From: Solanum dulcamara | Taxonomy: Eukaryota > Streptophyta > Magnoliopsida > Solanales > Solanaceae | Reading direction: 5' to 3' | Length of the DNA: 64,000 nt | Assembly (NCBI RefSeq): GCF_947179165.1 | Contig: NC_077245.1 | Span: 52,310,286-52,374,285 of the forward strand | Shown here: piece after piece, positions 25,197 to 37,176 of the stretch | How positions within the stretch are numbered: position 1 is the stretch's first letter | Layout: every line of letters begins with the position of its first letter | The notes under the pieces: generated by a model | Seen by the model: the letters and a program-made list of their open reading frames with translations, nothing else | Databases searched by the model: none | What the model was told of the DNA's origin: nothing | Program-made: the position numbers and the translations under genes

Positions 25197-25807
25197 TGAG
25201 ACTTTAAGTTTGGATTCCTCTTCTTATTTTTAGTATTCTATTTTATTTTATTTTTAATTATTTTTTATTTATCAAACTAATCGGCCCAACCCCCATTGTT
25301 CAAGCCCTTCAGCCTAGCAGACCAAGCTAAAAAGTCCTATTTTTTAATGAACTCTAAAAATCTTAACCCAGTTCTATCAAATCACGGACTGAGCCAGGCT
25401 GGCTCAACATGCCTAGCCCTAATCGACGGCTCTATATACTGGTATAAGATTTTTTGATTAAAAAAACAAATGAGTAAGGCGTGGTTTCACGTACATAATG
25501 GCAATCAAGATGTATTTTGAGCTCATAAAATACTGCATGGCAGCAATATGCTGCTGCTTCTGTCACAGTATAGAAACAAAGAACAACATAAATCAGATAG
25601 AATCTCTTGTTACTTAAACGGGGAGAAATATCGAAATTTGTACAAAAAATCTACATGTCGAGCAGAGGAGCTAATTTTCTAATATTCCAGAGCATGAACA
25701 AACACCCATCAGTTCAGAATCCCTCCCTCCACCCACAACACAACCAACCCCGCAGAACAATAATGAGTCCATACTATAATCACTCCTTTTTTCATGTCCA
25801 GGTAATC
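25197..25807. other. Intergenic DNA including the presumed CSN2 3' UTR
   Basis: No ORF of note. The first few hundred bases are AT-rich. The part nearest 25807 should include the 3' UTR of the minus-strand CSN2 gene, but a poly(A) site cannot be fixed from sequence. A stretch at 25270-25440 holds GGCTGGCTCAAC-type words of the kind also seen near 1960-2100. Confidence 0.5.
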
Positions 25808-28800
25808 TCAACATACCCTGTTGCCAACAGTTTGGTACAAAGACTTAAGTTGTGTGTTCCATTTATCAATGGCAGTGTATTTTTTCATTCCTTTCGACCT
25901 GCATGAATAAAAGCACGAAACACAAATTAGAAGTTATGTCAGCCAAAAACAACCAACCAAATTATCACGACGTCGAGTTCAGGGTTTCACCTATCTGCAC
26001 ACTCTAGCAACCGGTTCACTTGATCAATGTGCCCATGGATACGGTTGTCCAAGATGAGTGAGACCAACAACTCCTCAACGTCTTTTTCTGGCACATTAAG
26101 CTCCTGCATGTTAAGTAATAGCAACGAATTAGGAAGTCTATCACCCCCCCCCCCCTAAGTATAATATTCATGACAAAGCACAAGATGGTGGATCTATAAA
26201 CATCATACTTATGAACCACGGAGAGTATGCCTGGCTTTTATGTGGATATTCCAAATTCAAATATGTTATCTAGTAAAGTGGTATGCCACCATTATGCCAT
26301 CTTTAAAACAATTTATTGGTAGAGAGCACATGATTTGTGGGTTCACCACACGTCACTGGTTTGAACCCAGCTAGAGACAGAAGTCTGGTACTTAAGTCAA
26401 GGGTAGAGGGATGGGCGCATTATCCACAGAGCTTCGAACCGCTCATAACTAGCCCTTGGATATTTCTTGGATATAAAAAAGGAGTTTATTTCGGTTATAG
26501 AAAAGGAGTTTATTGATAAATTAATATCTTGTTCAGTCCTTCCACACACACACACCCCTCCCAAACCACAAAAAAAAGATATAATTGATAAACTGTCTTT
26601 AAGTTTGAGAAGCTACGAAAGTCGAAAAATACTAGGCGAAGAAACTCCTGTAATATTCCCTAGCAAACTCTAACAAACCTATTTACCTTGGAAATGAAGG
26701 GAATCCGGATTCTTGTGTAAGGCTTAATGATCTTCAGTAGCACTTGGGTTCTGACATTTCTTAAAAGATCTTCAATGTAATTTCTGATGAAGGGATCATC
26801 CATTATTGTTCTTCTATTACTCTGAAAAATACCAAGGGAATCACATTCAGAATGATGGTTAATAATAACTATAAATTGGAGGACTTATAGAAGCAATATT
26901 TTCATAGTTGCACCTTAAGAATTTTCTCAAACTCTAAGATCTCATTTCGTTGATATGCTGCTATAAGGTTAGTCATTGCCAGGATCTCAGGGTCATTTTT
27001 GTACCTGGAAAGTATAAAACACAGTCAAGCATCAACACCAATGCAATTTTGTTAATGTGCATTACTTGGTCCAGTGAGTCTAATCACAAAAAATTGATAA
27101 GAGTACTGGTCCTAATCTCTTTATTAAAAATAAAATTTAAAACTCTTAAGACTGCTCACGGTTTTGCTTCTTGGCCATCAAAAGGGTTAACCTCAGACTC
27201 CATCAGCATATTTGCCAGAACCAAGTACCTGTAAGATGGAACCAAGCGACTACAATATCAGGCAGAGCAATGTTTCTTCTGCAGCGCTCAGCAGAGAGAA
27301 ATGAAGGTGAATCAGCAAAACAATTGCCTAGGACCATTAACAACTACTAACGTTAACATGCAACTAAAATATCATGTCGATCGATCTAGAAAATTTTGCA
27401 GTGTACAAGATGTTATTTCTTTCCAACTGTACTCTTCCCATATGTCCTACCCCAGAAGAAAATGCCAAACTAAGGAAAAAGGCGTACAAAACCAAGCACA
27501 CGACGAACCGCACACGTACTTTAGACACTGGATGCGCCTCTGATTCCCAGCTTCATCATAGTTCTTGAAAGCTTCAAAGAAGTCTGTAGCTGCCTCTGCC
27601 CACTGCCGCTCTGCCATATGCATTTTCCCTCCACATTCACGAATTATTCCCATTATTCTTGGGTGAGGGATTGCTGACTTGACTGAAAGTGCTTTATTGT
27701 ATAGTTCCTGAAGATAGAATACATGTTTTTTAAAGAATCTCAGTAAGCAGCAATTAGTGACGGAGAAAACAGCAATTGAGCAATTCAAGGACATGTTTCA
27801 GTATGTCTTCCAGCATCAATGGATCCTTCTTAATGAACAAATTAGATCAAACAGATCTTCCCAACATATTCAGTATCAAAATAAAAAATGACAAAATAAA
27901 GAACGGTATACCAAAGATAAGAGGAAAGAAATAAGTTCGAAGCTTCTGAGAGAAGATTCAAGAGGCTCTAAATCTCCAATAAGACTTGGAATTCTATGTT
28001 GACGGATGCTTTAATGGAATAGAATTAAAGGCAGGAGTTCATCTTTGGATATTAGGATAGTAATTTACCCTCTATATAAAATTATATAAATATTGGAAGT
28101 CTCTCATCTTTTGTGGACGTTTGATCATCTTTATCGTACTTTCGATACACACCATTCACTACCTTCTAGATGAAGCTTAACAACTTCAGATTTTGTAGTG
28201 GGAAAAGATTATAAAAAAGGGGTAAAAGTAAAACATAGAACCAGAGAGTAACTTGGAACAGTAAACAACATCTGAACCTGGCATTAAATAGAGAGATTGT
28301 TTATTTGGTCATATCACCTGCAAAGATTCACCTAATGGTGTACAAAAACCAGTACAATATCAAACAAACAGGAGAGAAGGTAATAACATACCTTCAGTTT
28401 TTTGTTATTTTTCGTCTCCGTGTACATTTGGATCTCTATTGCATATACCTCCAACAATTGTGTACCTTTCTTCTGGTCATCAGTACCATCTTCTTTTTTA
28501 CAAGATTTGTGGAGTTCTTTCAAAATCTAATTGAACACTCAAGTTATTGGTAGGAAAACTTATACACTGACACTACAACAACAGATGCTAATCTGAAAAA
28601 GAATAATACCTTACTCATTCGTCCATACTCCCCAATGTCAAACCAAATTTTGCAAAGTTTTAGATTTGTCTTGAACCACAACCTCTGTGAAAAGAAGGTG
28701 ACTATGAGACCCCTGACAAGAACATGAACTCTAGAACCTTCAAAGCCGGCCCACTATACCCTCAAGAAGTAATATTGTTCTGACCTCGTTTTTTGCCTCT

Positions 28801-31800
28801 TCAAGGGCTTTCAAGGTTGTCTGGTAGAACTCTTGTAGAAGATTGAAGTTCTGACTAGCTGATCCTGAGACGAAATCCATGATATTGTTGATACACTTTT
28901 CACTATAATTTCTTGTGACTGCTGACTTAATGTAGGTTAACATTTCTCTGTAAGCATCCATCATCTCCTTGTACTTCCCTAACTTATAGTAAAGCTTAAC
29001 AGTTTGCTTTAAGGCTTTAAATCCCCTGAAAAACAATAAGAACAGTTGGCAAGTGTCGCATAAAGCTTATTTCAGAGAATTTTAAAACTTGCAAGAGACC
29101 TTTGCTTAGAAACCATCAAATTATGTAAAACAAGAAGCAAAGGGGTGAAATGGCACCACAACCTTTAGCAATACAATTATGAAGTGTTTCTAAGAAGCAT
29201 CAAATCACATGAACAAGAAGCAAATGTGGGAAGTAGTAAGACAGCTTTTGGCTTACAATTATGAAGTATCTGCAAATACTATAAGCGATTAATATACAGG
29301 AAAGTAACAAATTCAAGAAACAACAAACAAAGCACAACAGATCTGACAATGAACTAGAGATCTCACCCTAAGTGCTAAATAGAAAGAATTTCTGAAAAAT
29401 TTTAGATCTCACACACGTAAACCAAATAGGAGTGAGAGACCTGGAAGGAGAAACCTGACAAATCATTTCCAGTTCTTGTCAAACAACTATCTGCACTTGG
29501 CAGATTTACATTTTTTTTCCACGGGCTTATGAGAAAGATAAAGCTAAATACACTATCAGGATCTTTTCCCATATGTGCCATATACTAAATTGCACGGACT
29601 CTTCATTTTCGGTGCCGCACCCATGTTGACACGACGTGGGTGTGGGATCCGTACCTGATCTGGCCAACAGATTTTGGGTACTTTGACCAAATTCAAGGGA
29701 GAAATTCTGGACAGATTCAATGATTTATGTAATCAAAACAAAAACTAATGTGAAATTGAAGAAAATGGAATACCTTATATATATATAAATTTCTGTTGTC
29801 ACTCTGTTTCCTTTTATCTCCTTCCAAGATTCTCCTCTTGATCAATACTTTCTCCTCAAGTTTTCCACATAATATCTCATAATTTAGGTTTTATAATTCT
29901 ATTTTTAGATATTTGAATTATCTTTAGCCAAATCCCCGCACCCATATCCATACATGGATCCGTATCCTTGAGTCTTAAAATTTAGATCATTGAGGATCCA
30001 CCTCTAGATACGCATCCATATCGGACACCCACACCCGAGTCCAAGCAACTTAGGCCATATAAGCATTTGCATAATGAGAAAAAACAATCTATCTCAACTG
30101 GCAGTTTCTGTTAATGAATCCTCTGCTTGTTTCTCAGGCTGAGTGTCAATTAATACAAGGTTGTAGTAGTTTACTTGAGATAGAAAATTAGCTTCAATGA
30201 GAACATGCAGTTCTTAATTACCCTGAACTTTGTATGGAACAGATCTATCACATCAGTCTCCAGCATCACAAATCTCACAAATACACATCCATCTATTCTC
30301 TTTATAAAGCGAACACACAAGGGAATTAGCTGATCAGTTTAACAACTACCATACCACACAAAATATTTATTACTTTCAATTCCTTACCAATCAGCCTTCT
30401 CAGGTTCCATACGAACTACTTCAGCAAAACCCTCAAGTGCTGCCTCTGGGTCTGTTTCAACCAAGCCTATGAACGACATAATCACAGAATATTAGTAGGT
30501 AACCATGTCCAAAGAGAGGAAAAGAAGAGAAGAGATATTAGTCCAAGATAAGTAGCTTAAGATGCAAATGTAGAGTATGCAACATCCTTTTTTTATAACA
30601 AAGAAATTACCAAGAAGCAGCTGTGACTCAAAACTCGGTATATAAAGTCAATGACATTACATAGGATATAACATGCCTTATAACTACCTTACAACCAGGG
30701 AGTACTATTGTTTTGACAACAAAATCCCAAGGACCAGCTGTTGCATGGTTTGAGACTCGGTAGATAAAGTCAACATCATTATAGAATATAGCATAATCTA
30801 TTACTACCTTACAACCAAGGAGTTCTTTACAGGAGTAATTGTTGCTACTACTGGTACACAGTTTGCTTTTTCAGATTATTTAATATCTGTGTAACTTCTA
30901 TCTTAGCAAATTCTTTCCTCGCGTCTGTTATCACATTCATATGAAACCTTTGGGAAATAGTCATATGAAACAAAAGATCTGTTTCACATTGAGCATCACA
31001 CTTCACAGGCATCTCACACAGAAAAAAGACAGGGGAGTCAAGTGAGAGAAACATCACTGCTACAATCCTCACTTTCTCTAACATTGTTTAAAAACTAAAG
31101 AAAATAGAAACAAAATCTTGGCCACTATAAAACCGACTTGCATAGACAAACTTATGACCGACTTGACTCTAATAAATAAACTTATGGCTTTCTTAAACCT
31201 TGCGATGCCAAAATTCGTCCAATAAAATCCTAGAACTCATATACGATAGGGGATGGATGCTCCTTTTTCAACCTTCCATCACTAAATAAAACTACAAAAG
31301 CCTTTCACTGAGAACAAAATCACAAGGGATAAAATTCCAGAGGACAAAGAGCAGACATGTTTTTTCTTTGAAAACTAACTTCCCAAACTTATGTCCTATA
31401 AACTAAGCACTACTCCCTTACTTAACTGTTAGTAATTTTAAGAAGAGAAGGATATCACAAAGCTGAGAAGTATAGCACTGGAATAACACTTCTATTGATG
31501 TATGCAGCCTGCAGTTTACTTTTATAAGACCTAGAATGAGACAAACACAGTAAAACACACGATCCTAGCAAATTCACTAAATCACAAACTAACTCCTAAA
31601 TAATACGAATATATGGCTAACAACTAATTGACTAAGGCCTCATTTGTGTGCACTTAATGAAGGTCTTAATCTTAATCATTTAGATCCCAGTCATTACGTT
31701 TGCTTGTTTTCAGGGACTGAATCTTAATCACTATGTGCGTTTGTTTTACTTATTTTTATAACCACTTAATGGGTCTGGATAGGTTTGAAGTATTAAAATA

Positions 31801-32419
31801 TATAACAAAGTTTTAATATCATTAAGATGTCTATTTAAGAATTTCTACAAAGATGACAATTCAAGGCTATTCCATGTACTTTCACCCACCATTTGCAACC
31901 ACCATTTCAGCCACAACTACCACCACAGTCACTCACCACCACCTACCATCCACAACCACCATTCTCTGCCCAACCACAACCACCGCCGTCAATCACCAAA
32001 ATCAATCGTCATCACTATTAACCATTATTTGCAATCATCACTACCAACCATTAGCAAATTTTGTTTGTTTGCAAAGTTTTTTCAGAGAAAAGTAGCTAAT
32101 GCAATTCTTCAAAGAAACTGATTTTTTGTAATCCAAGTACAGGAAGCAAAATTAAAACAAAATTCATCAGCATATTTAAGACAATGAAATTTCAAAATCC
32201 TCAACAAAAATCTAACTAAAAGAACCTTTGGAGTTGTAGTATTGATTCTCGATGTCAACGTCCTGCTCTTCAGGCTCCTCGTCGGAATACTCGAATCCAT
32301 AGTCCTCCATATCTGCATCTTCAAAAAAAAAAATTGAACACACACACTCACATTTATATACACAAAATCGGATTAACAAAGAATTAGTGAAGTAGAGAGA
32401 GTAAATTACCAGAGCCCAT
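25808..32419 (-). CDS. CSN2: COP9 signalosome complex subunit 2
   Basis: Twelve exons on the minus strand join to 1320 nt (439 aa plus TGA). In transcript order they are 32410-32419, 32226-32318, 30388-30466, 28785-29025, 28610-28684, 28392-28526, 27520-27707, 27160-27228, 26914-27004, 26687-26821, 25991-26103 and 25808-25898. Every intron has GT and AG ends and phases agree throughout. The protein starts [20 protein letters not shown], the acidic N-terminus typical of CSN2. It continues through the helical repeats ([31 protein letters not shown]) to the C-terminal PCI/winged-helix region ([40 protein letters not shown]) and ends GNRVC. Length equals the Arabidopsis protein (439 aa). CSN2 is a PCI scaffold subunit of the nuclear CSN complex, which removes NEDD8 from cullins and so controls light and hormone responses. 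All exons are intact, so the gene is probably functional. Large introns 2 and 3 hold repeats. Confidence 0.96.
26144..26155. repeat. Poly-C tract in CSN2 intron 10
   Basis: A run of 12 C on the plus strand (12 G on the transcript), about 40 bp upstream of the exon 11 acceptor. This length is prone to slippage and could vary between accessions. Confidence 0.8.
29585..30053. mobile_element. hAT-like MITE in CSN2 intron 3
   Basis: A 469-bp non-coding element with terminal inverted repeats. The left end is CTAAATTGCACGGACTC and the right end reverse-complemented is CTAAGTTGCTTGGACTC, 17 bp with four differences. It is flanked by a perfect 8-bp direct repeat GCCATATA (29577-29584 and 30054-30061), the target size of hAT transposons. 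A longer relative is at 37177-37896. It sits between exons 3 and 4 and does not disturb splice sites. Confidence 0.85.
30617..30832. repeat. Two-copy direct repeat in CSN2 intron 2
   Basis: Two copies of about 95 bp, spaced about 120 bp. Both contain CAGCTGT, ACTCGGTA-ATAAAGTCAA, an ATATAACATG/ATATAGCATA stretch and ACTACCTTACAACCA, then GGAGT. Several substitutions separate them, so the duplication is old. No function is evident. Confidence 0.7.
31853..32060. repeat. ACC/CCA-rich low-complexity stretch in CSN2 intron 2
   Basis: Rich in ACCACC, CACCACC and CAACCACC words. It gives an 80-codon ORF only because the triplet composition avoids stops. It lies between exons 2 and 3 and near a segment (31640-31800) resembling remnants of a GCACTTAATG-type transposon end. 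It is not regarded as coding. Confidence 0.6.
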
Positions 32420-32622
32420 AGCTGATTAGAGAAGACAAAAAAGGAAGATTAATGAGGTGATTTTTCAGCTATGAATGAAGAGAGAATCTTCGGGTTTTCT
32501 CTTTGGACTACTGACTACTGTAATTCAGACGTGAATTTAAAAGTTCCGGATCTCGGGTCGGGTTAGATTACGGTGCAAAGGTGAAAAGGACCATTTACCC
32601 CAACTTCTGTTGCCGGTGTTTA

Positions 32623-32829
32623 GGTCGTTTGGTAACAGGTAAAAGTTAGGTAGATATTAGTTATGAGATAATTTATGTATTATTAATTATGCAGAATTAG
32701 TATTTATGGCTTAGTAATTTTATTTTCTATTTTGCATAAAATTATATACGTGAGTTTTGTAATAGCAAATCAACCACAATATTAATTTATGCGTGAATAA
32801 TTTACCTCCTAATTAGCTACCAAACAACC
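32623..32829. mobile_element. Small MITE upstream of CSN2
   Basis: Ends are GGTCGTTTGGTA and TACCAAACAACC, a 12-bp terminal inverted repeat with one mismatch. The dinucleotide TA flanks both sides (32621-32622 and 32830-32831), which suggests a TA target as in Stowaway/Tc1-mariner MITEs, although two bases are weak evidence. It is 207 bp and AT-rich. It begins about 200 bp upstream of the CSN2 start codon, so it may lie in the promoter. Confidence 0.6.
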
Positions 32830-33539
32830 TATTAATATTTAGTCATAATGTAAAAAAAGTAGTAACCAAATCAAAAATAAAATAAAAATCGCTTTTTCTT
32901 CTCACCTTCATCTTCCTCTTCTATTGTCGAAACAATTTTAAAGTTTCAATTGGCGGTGAAACTAGAAATTCATATAAGAGAATTAAAAAAATAAATTACT
33001 AGTGCTACACCTAAGAAATTGAATATTAGTGTTAAAGCAATTTTTGAACCCTTTTACATGTTACACATGTTGGAAAAATGTCAATTAACACAAAAATATA
33101 TATGGTCAAACTAATGGAAATAAAATGAGAAAACAATGACACCAAGAATTTACCTGAAAACCTTGTTAAATAAGAAAAAATCACAAGCCAAGAGGAGCAA
33201 CTGATATCACTATAGCAAAAAAAAATTATACTATGTAGTCACGAGTACAATACTCAAAGTAACTACTACATAATCAAAACGAATAACACTCTTTTGATTT
33301 TCACTTTACTAAAATTTCGCTTGCGCTCTATTTTTCTTCGCATACTATTTTCTTGTATAATCTATGGTATACTTCACTTTGCTCTCTAATATTTTCTCTC
33401 TATCTTGGTGTGTTTTCAAATGAGCCAGAAGCTCTCAATTTATCGAGAAAGAAAGAGCATGTTTATGTCACTGATGACATAGGCCAATGTTACAATTTTA
33501 ACATTTGTATGTGAAAACATCTTTTTGGCCGATTGCCAA
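32830..33539. other. Intergenic DNA, no gene seen
   Basis: AT-rich, with only short ORFs. CTTCTCACCTTCATCTTCCTC-type pyrimidine stretches and a CTTTACTAAAATTTCGCTTGCG region near 33300-33330 look like non-coding remnants. No terminal repeats could be paired. Confidence 0.4.
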
Positions 33540-34415
33540 CTATTGAGCACCGATTTAAGTACGAGTTAAGATAACTCGATCCCCATAACCTACGCTGTCA
33601 GCGTAGATAGGATCATGCCGTTGATTTGGACGACTCCTCACCCATCCTTGTTGAGGGATTTTTAGATGGATCCATAAGTTAAGTTGTTCTCCTATGCTCT
33701 GGCAAGGAATAGGATGGCTTGGCAATGTGCGCAGAACGTTGTATCATCACGAGGCTCATAGTGATGGTAGTCGGATAGAGGAATTCCCCAAGAAGTAAGG
33801 TAATTATTTTTAGATTATATGTATATATTGAACTGTCTCAGTTGTGAAGCTTTACATGTTTTACCTTACATTCATGCTTTACATTTCAGTCAAGTTATTA
33901 TGTGTTCCCTTTTAGTTCAGTTATTGTTATATTCAGCTATACTACATATCATACATTCTATGTACTAACGTCTTTTGATGCTACATCATTTTATGATGCA
34001 AACGTAGGCTCTTAGGATCATCAACAGGTGCTCCGTTGAGATCATACTTCGTCAGCTTTGGGCGAGACCTCCTTGCTTTTAGATGACTCCTTTTCAGTAT
34101 TTAGTAGTTCCTTAAGATAGTCGTGGATCTTGTCCTGGCACCTATCTTTAGAGATTAGAGGCTTCATGGCAAAGATAGAGTTTGAGTCAGTTTAGTCTTT
34201 CGGTTGATGTTTCTAAACATTATTTCATATTATATTCAGTTATTTTATGACAGATGCTTGAGTTGTATTTAAAGTATTTACATGCTCATCTTTTAAAGAT
34301 TTTGCATTTGAGCTTAGTCTTCAGCTTAGTAGTCAGCCAGACCAAGAGTTCGCTTAGGACCAACAATGATTTTCGAGTGTCGGCCACACTTAGGGTGTTG
34401 ACTCGAGGCATGACA
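33540..34415 (+). repeat. Ty3/gypsy LTR remnant, same family as 1-826
   Basis: Matches 1-826 in order. Landmarks include GTTGTATCATCAC at about 33739, CATTCTATGTACTAACGTC at about 33955, CATTTTATGATGCAAACG at about 33988, CAACAGGTGCTCCGTTGA at about 34024 and a terminal GTGTCGGCCACACTTAGG ending GAGGCATGACA at 34415. The right end has the expected CA. The left end is not exact and no target duplication was verified. Confidence 0.55.
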
Positions 34416-34701
34416 GAGTTAACCCCTAAGAAATAATAGAGTGGCTGCAAATGGTATGAATTCAGAAGAGTTACAGAGGCACCTTCCTAATGCTTGTCGC
34501 AACATATCCAGGTTGGCTACCTTTTCCTTGCGAAATCCTTCGAGACTCTTGCTTGTAGATGTAATGAAGTTTTTTGATTCACTGCTTGGACCTAAAATCA
34601 ATCTACTAATGGTTTTTCGATTCTGTTGCGAGTTTTTTTTTTCTTGGATCTTATTGGTCTATGGGTTATCCCCTTTTCCGCTTTGCTTTCTTTCATCTTC
34701 C
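34416..34701. other. Spacer between LTR remnant and duplicated segment
   Basis: Contains overlapping short ORFs on both strands (up to 87 codons) with no recognisable domain. It could be a gene fragment, but nothing in the sequence supports a function. Confidence 0.35.
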
Positions 34702-36266
34702 TAAATTTTGGATATAGAAACTAAATGTTGCCAATAGGTTCTTTTTAACGTTGTCCTGCATTTCGCATACACAAAAGAAATCTGAAGATCAGTTCTTGTA
34801 CATGAATGCTTCATACTGCAAGTTACTTGTTGGTTTGGTTTCTGTCATTGATGATGTTCACAATGAAGTGACTATTCCAAAACAACCATAATTTATTATT
34901 AACATTAGAGAGAGTCCTGCATATCAAACATTCTCATATAATTAGTAAGCTGAACATAATTGACAAAAGGTATTTGTAGACTGGTAAGAGAAATATTGTA
35001 TTGTTTTTTGATTAGCTTAAGTCTTTCGAAAGCACTTAAGGTCCTTACACTTCTTATGTTCCATGATATAGTATTTATCATTGTGAACCAATAGAGTTAT
35101 CCCTATATGTATCAATTCGAACTCCTTTATAGCTTTCCTCCTTAAAAGTATCCTTATTAGGGAAGGATCTCCATCAGGTGCAAGCATAACAGGAATTGTT
35201 ACCAAGAGTTGCTCTTGAGGTTTCATCTCATCTTCTCCAATTTTGTCCATATTCATGTTGGATTCCCTTGGTTGAATTGACTGTTCCATTTGTAGTTTTC
35301 TATGATCTTGGATTGATTCGTTTCCATCTGTTGGCTTCCACTGCCATATTCTTCTATCTGGTTTCCCGTCTTACTTCTTGTTCTTCTTTCATAAGGAGTG
35401 ATGCTTCTATGTTTTCCTTTCCCCCTTGTGACTGTTTTCCATCCTTTTTCTTCTTGTAAAGGGTCTCCATCCTTTTGTTTATCAGTCGTCAGCACCTCGT
35501 TCTGCTCGTCTTCTTCTTTCCCGTAAACTTGCATCATGTCATTTTCATCGTTCACTTCTTTTTTGTCTCCGTTGTTGCTTGTTGAGGTTCCTAGTGGCTT
35601 TATCTAAAATGATCAGAACACCAATTGGAGCTACGATTCTGCATAATGCGTCTCATTCAAGAAGTGCCACATTAAATCTGGTAGATTAACCCAAATCGGG
35701 GCTAAAGTTATTTCTACCTCTAGCTTAAAATCAGCTTTCTCCATTTCAGTAGCTTCATTTGCATATTACATATCGATACTAATTTCCTACCATAGATATT
35801 TCTATGGTCTTCTTCTAAGTCAAAATCAATAAATACACCCCTATTTTGATCGAGCCTTTTGTGGAAACCGTTTTCAAGAAATCATTTCCAATTTTTTTTT
35901 CACGTGATGACCAGATTCTTGTGAACTACCAATGATGTATGAGTTTACAAGCTTCCTCTAGGATGTCATTTTTTTCTTTTGAAAACGTCACCACTGATTT
36001 TTCCTTCTACCAAGTTACACGACCTGTGCATGAGCTTCGCCTTCCTCTTACTTTCATTACCATTCGCGACTCCTACAGCAGTAACAAAATTGAAAGAGGG
36101 ATCCACATAAGTACCCTGCTCTCCAGAAGAGGCATTTGTCTTGAGATCTAAAGTAGAGGGCATTTGTCTCCAGAATTACTCTGCTCTCCAGCAAAATAAT
36201 GTTATAGCATCTTTCAAATAAGTAAAAGCTATTGGTTCGTATTACTATATTGACTATAAAATACAT
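34702..36266. repeat. Duplicated segment, copy 1 (uninterrupted)
   Basis: From TTTTGGATATAGAAACTAAAT at 34702 to about 36266, this segment matches 38631-38793 joined to 43983-45780. It includes the LINE 5' fragment plus about 190 bp on its downstream side. Copy 1 lacks about 480 bp present in copy 2 (45245-45710) and, at about 34871, lacks the copia element. Confidence 0.8.
34890..36163 (-). pseudogene. LINE 5' fragment: ORF1 and start of ORF2 (copy 1)
   Basis: On the minus strand ORF1 opens at ATG 36163 (MPSTLDLKTN) with GDVFKRKK. It then reads, with breaks, through the DUF4283-like block (NLPDL-WHF type at about 35650-35690) and a charged linker at 35253-35555 (EEKGWKTVTRGKGKH, YERRTRSKTG). 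The last part, 35017-35289, ends as the next ORF begins in another frame with MINTISWNIRSVRTLSAFER, the start of the L1-type endonuclease. ORF1 of plant L1 elements is an RNA-binding chaperone, and ORF2 carries endonuclease and RT. The fragment stops after about 60 endonuclease residues, so the 3' part is missing, the reverse of ordinary 5' truncation. Confidence 0.7.
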
Positions 36267-36640
36267 TTAGAAACAAGGTGTTAGTGTTAATATAAGGTTC
36301 ATGATTCTCTCGAGGAAATTTTTTTTTTTTAAGTCACACAACCAACACTTTTTATGTGAGGTTACTTTATTGCTTGACAACTGAACACTTTCTTATCACA
36401 AGTATAAAATAAAAATGGTTATTTGACACTTTTGTGTAGTCGGCTCAAGAATAAGTTCAAAAATGGTAGAAAATGCTCTGCCACTTGAGTAATTGTTGCT
36501 AGATCATGTCTATCATTGGGTATTCAAAGAAGACGTGTTGTATGCTCTCATGGTGCATTTCACATGTTGGGCTACAGTTGATAGCCCATGTGATCGATTT
36601 GTCTCTAGTTGTCAGCCTACCTTGTATTGCCAGATAATAA
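36267..36640. other. Spacer, nothing recognised
   Basis: AT-rich sequence with no ORF of note. A TGTTGGGCTACAGTTGATAGCCCATGTG inverted motif around 36562-36590 is the only structured piece. Confidence 0.35.
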
Positions 36641-37168
36641 ATAAATATGCGTCTAGTTGTAAAGACTGAATATGTAGTTCTCGAAGGCGATGGTTTATTA
36701 ATGAATGCAGAAAGGTATTAAATAGAGTTACGTAGAAATAATAAGACTCCTAAACAAACTGAACTAAAGTAATCTAAATCAATAATAACTGATGATATAG
36801 CCAATGCAACATCCTAAATAAGCAAGGACTACTGAAATACTAATACCGACTAAACTACTAACTAATGCTGAACTGACTTGTGATGCTCTAATATGCCTAG
36901 TCAAGTTAGGCGATGGGTCACTAAGCCTAACTTGAACAGATTATGCTCAAAAGCAGATTTAGGCAGTGCCTTGGTGAGAGTGTCGGCCATATGATCGGCA
37001 CCATGTACATGAACAACACGAACCCTTTTGATGTTGACATCGTGGCGAAAAAAGTGAAAGTCCACTGCAGCATGCTTTACACGACTATGGTGGACAGGAT
37101 TCTTGCTCAAGAATGTGGATCCAAGATTGTCAGTGATAGGACTAGCTGGCCTAGGAGCTAGGGGTGTT
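36641..37168 (-). pseudogene. Copia 3' fragment: RNase H C-terminus and LTR part
   Basis: The minus strand 36901-37110 and just upstream encodes the end of a copia RNase H: KNPVHHSRVKHAAVDFHFFR, VVHVHGADHMADTLTKALP. These are the SRTKHI-D-H and ADxLTKAL motifs with an H variant. After the stop, lower coordinates continue into sequence resembling a copia 3' LTR (about 36641-36890, ending around a TGATGCTC/ATATGCC stretch). RNase H would process the RNA-DNA hybrid. Only the last 70-90 codons of pol remain. The fragment ends at the MITE at 37177. Confidence 0.75.
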
Positions 37169-37176
37169 GATGGATT

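Noticed and set aside
31853..32095. 80-codon Thr/His/Pro-rich ORF in CSN2 intron 2
   Set aside because: ACC-repeat composition explains the absence of stops, and it is intronic.
34441..34704. Overlapping 87-codon and 60-codon ORFs on the two strands
   Set aside because: No motif, no neighbours, and no splice or promoter evidence. Possible gene fragment but unsupported.
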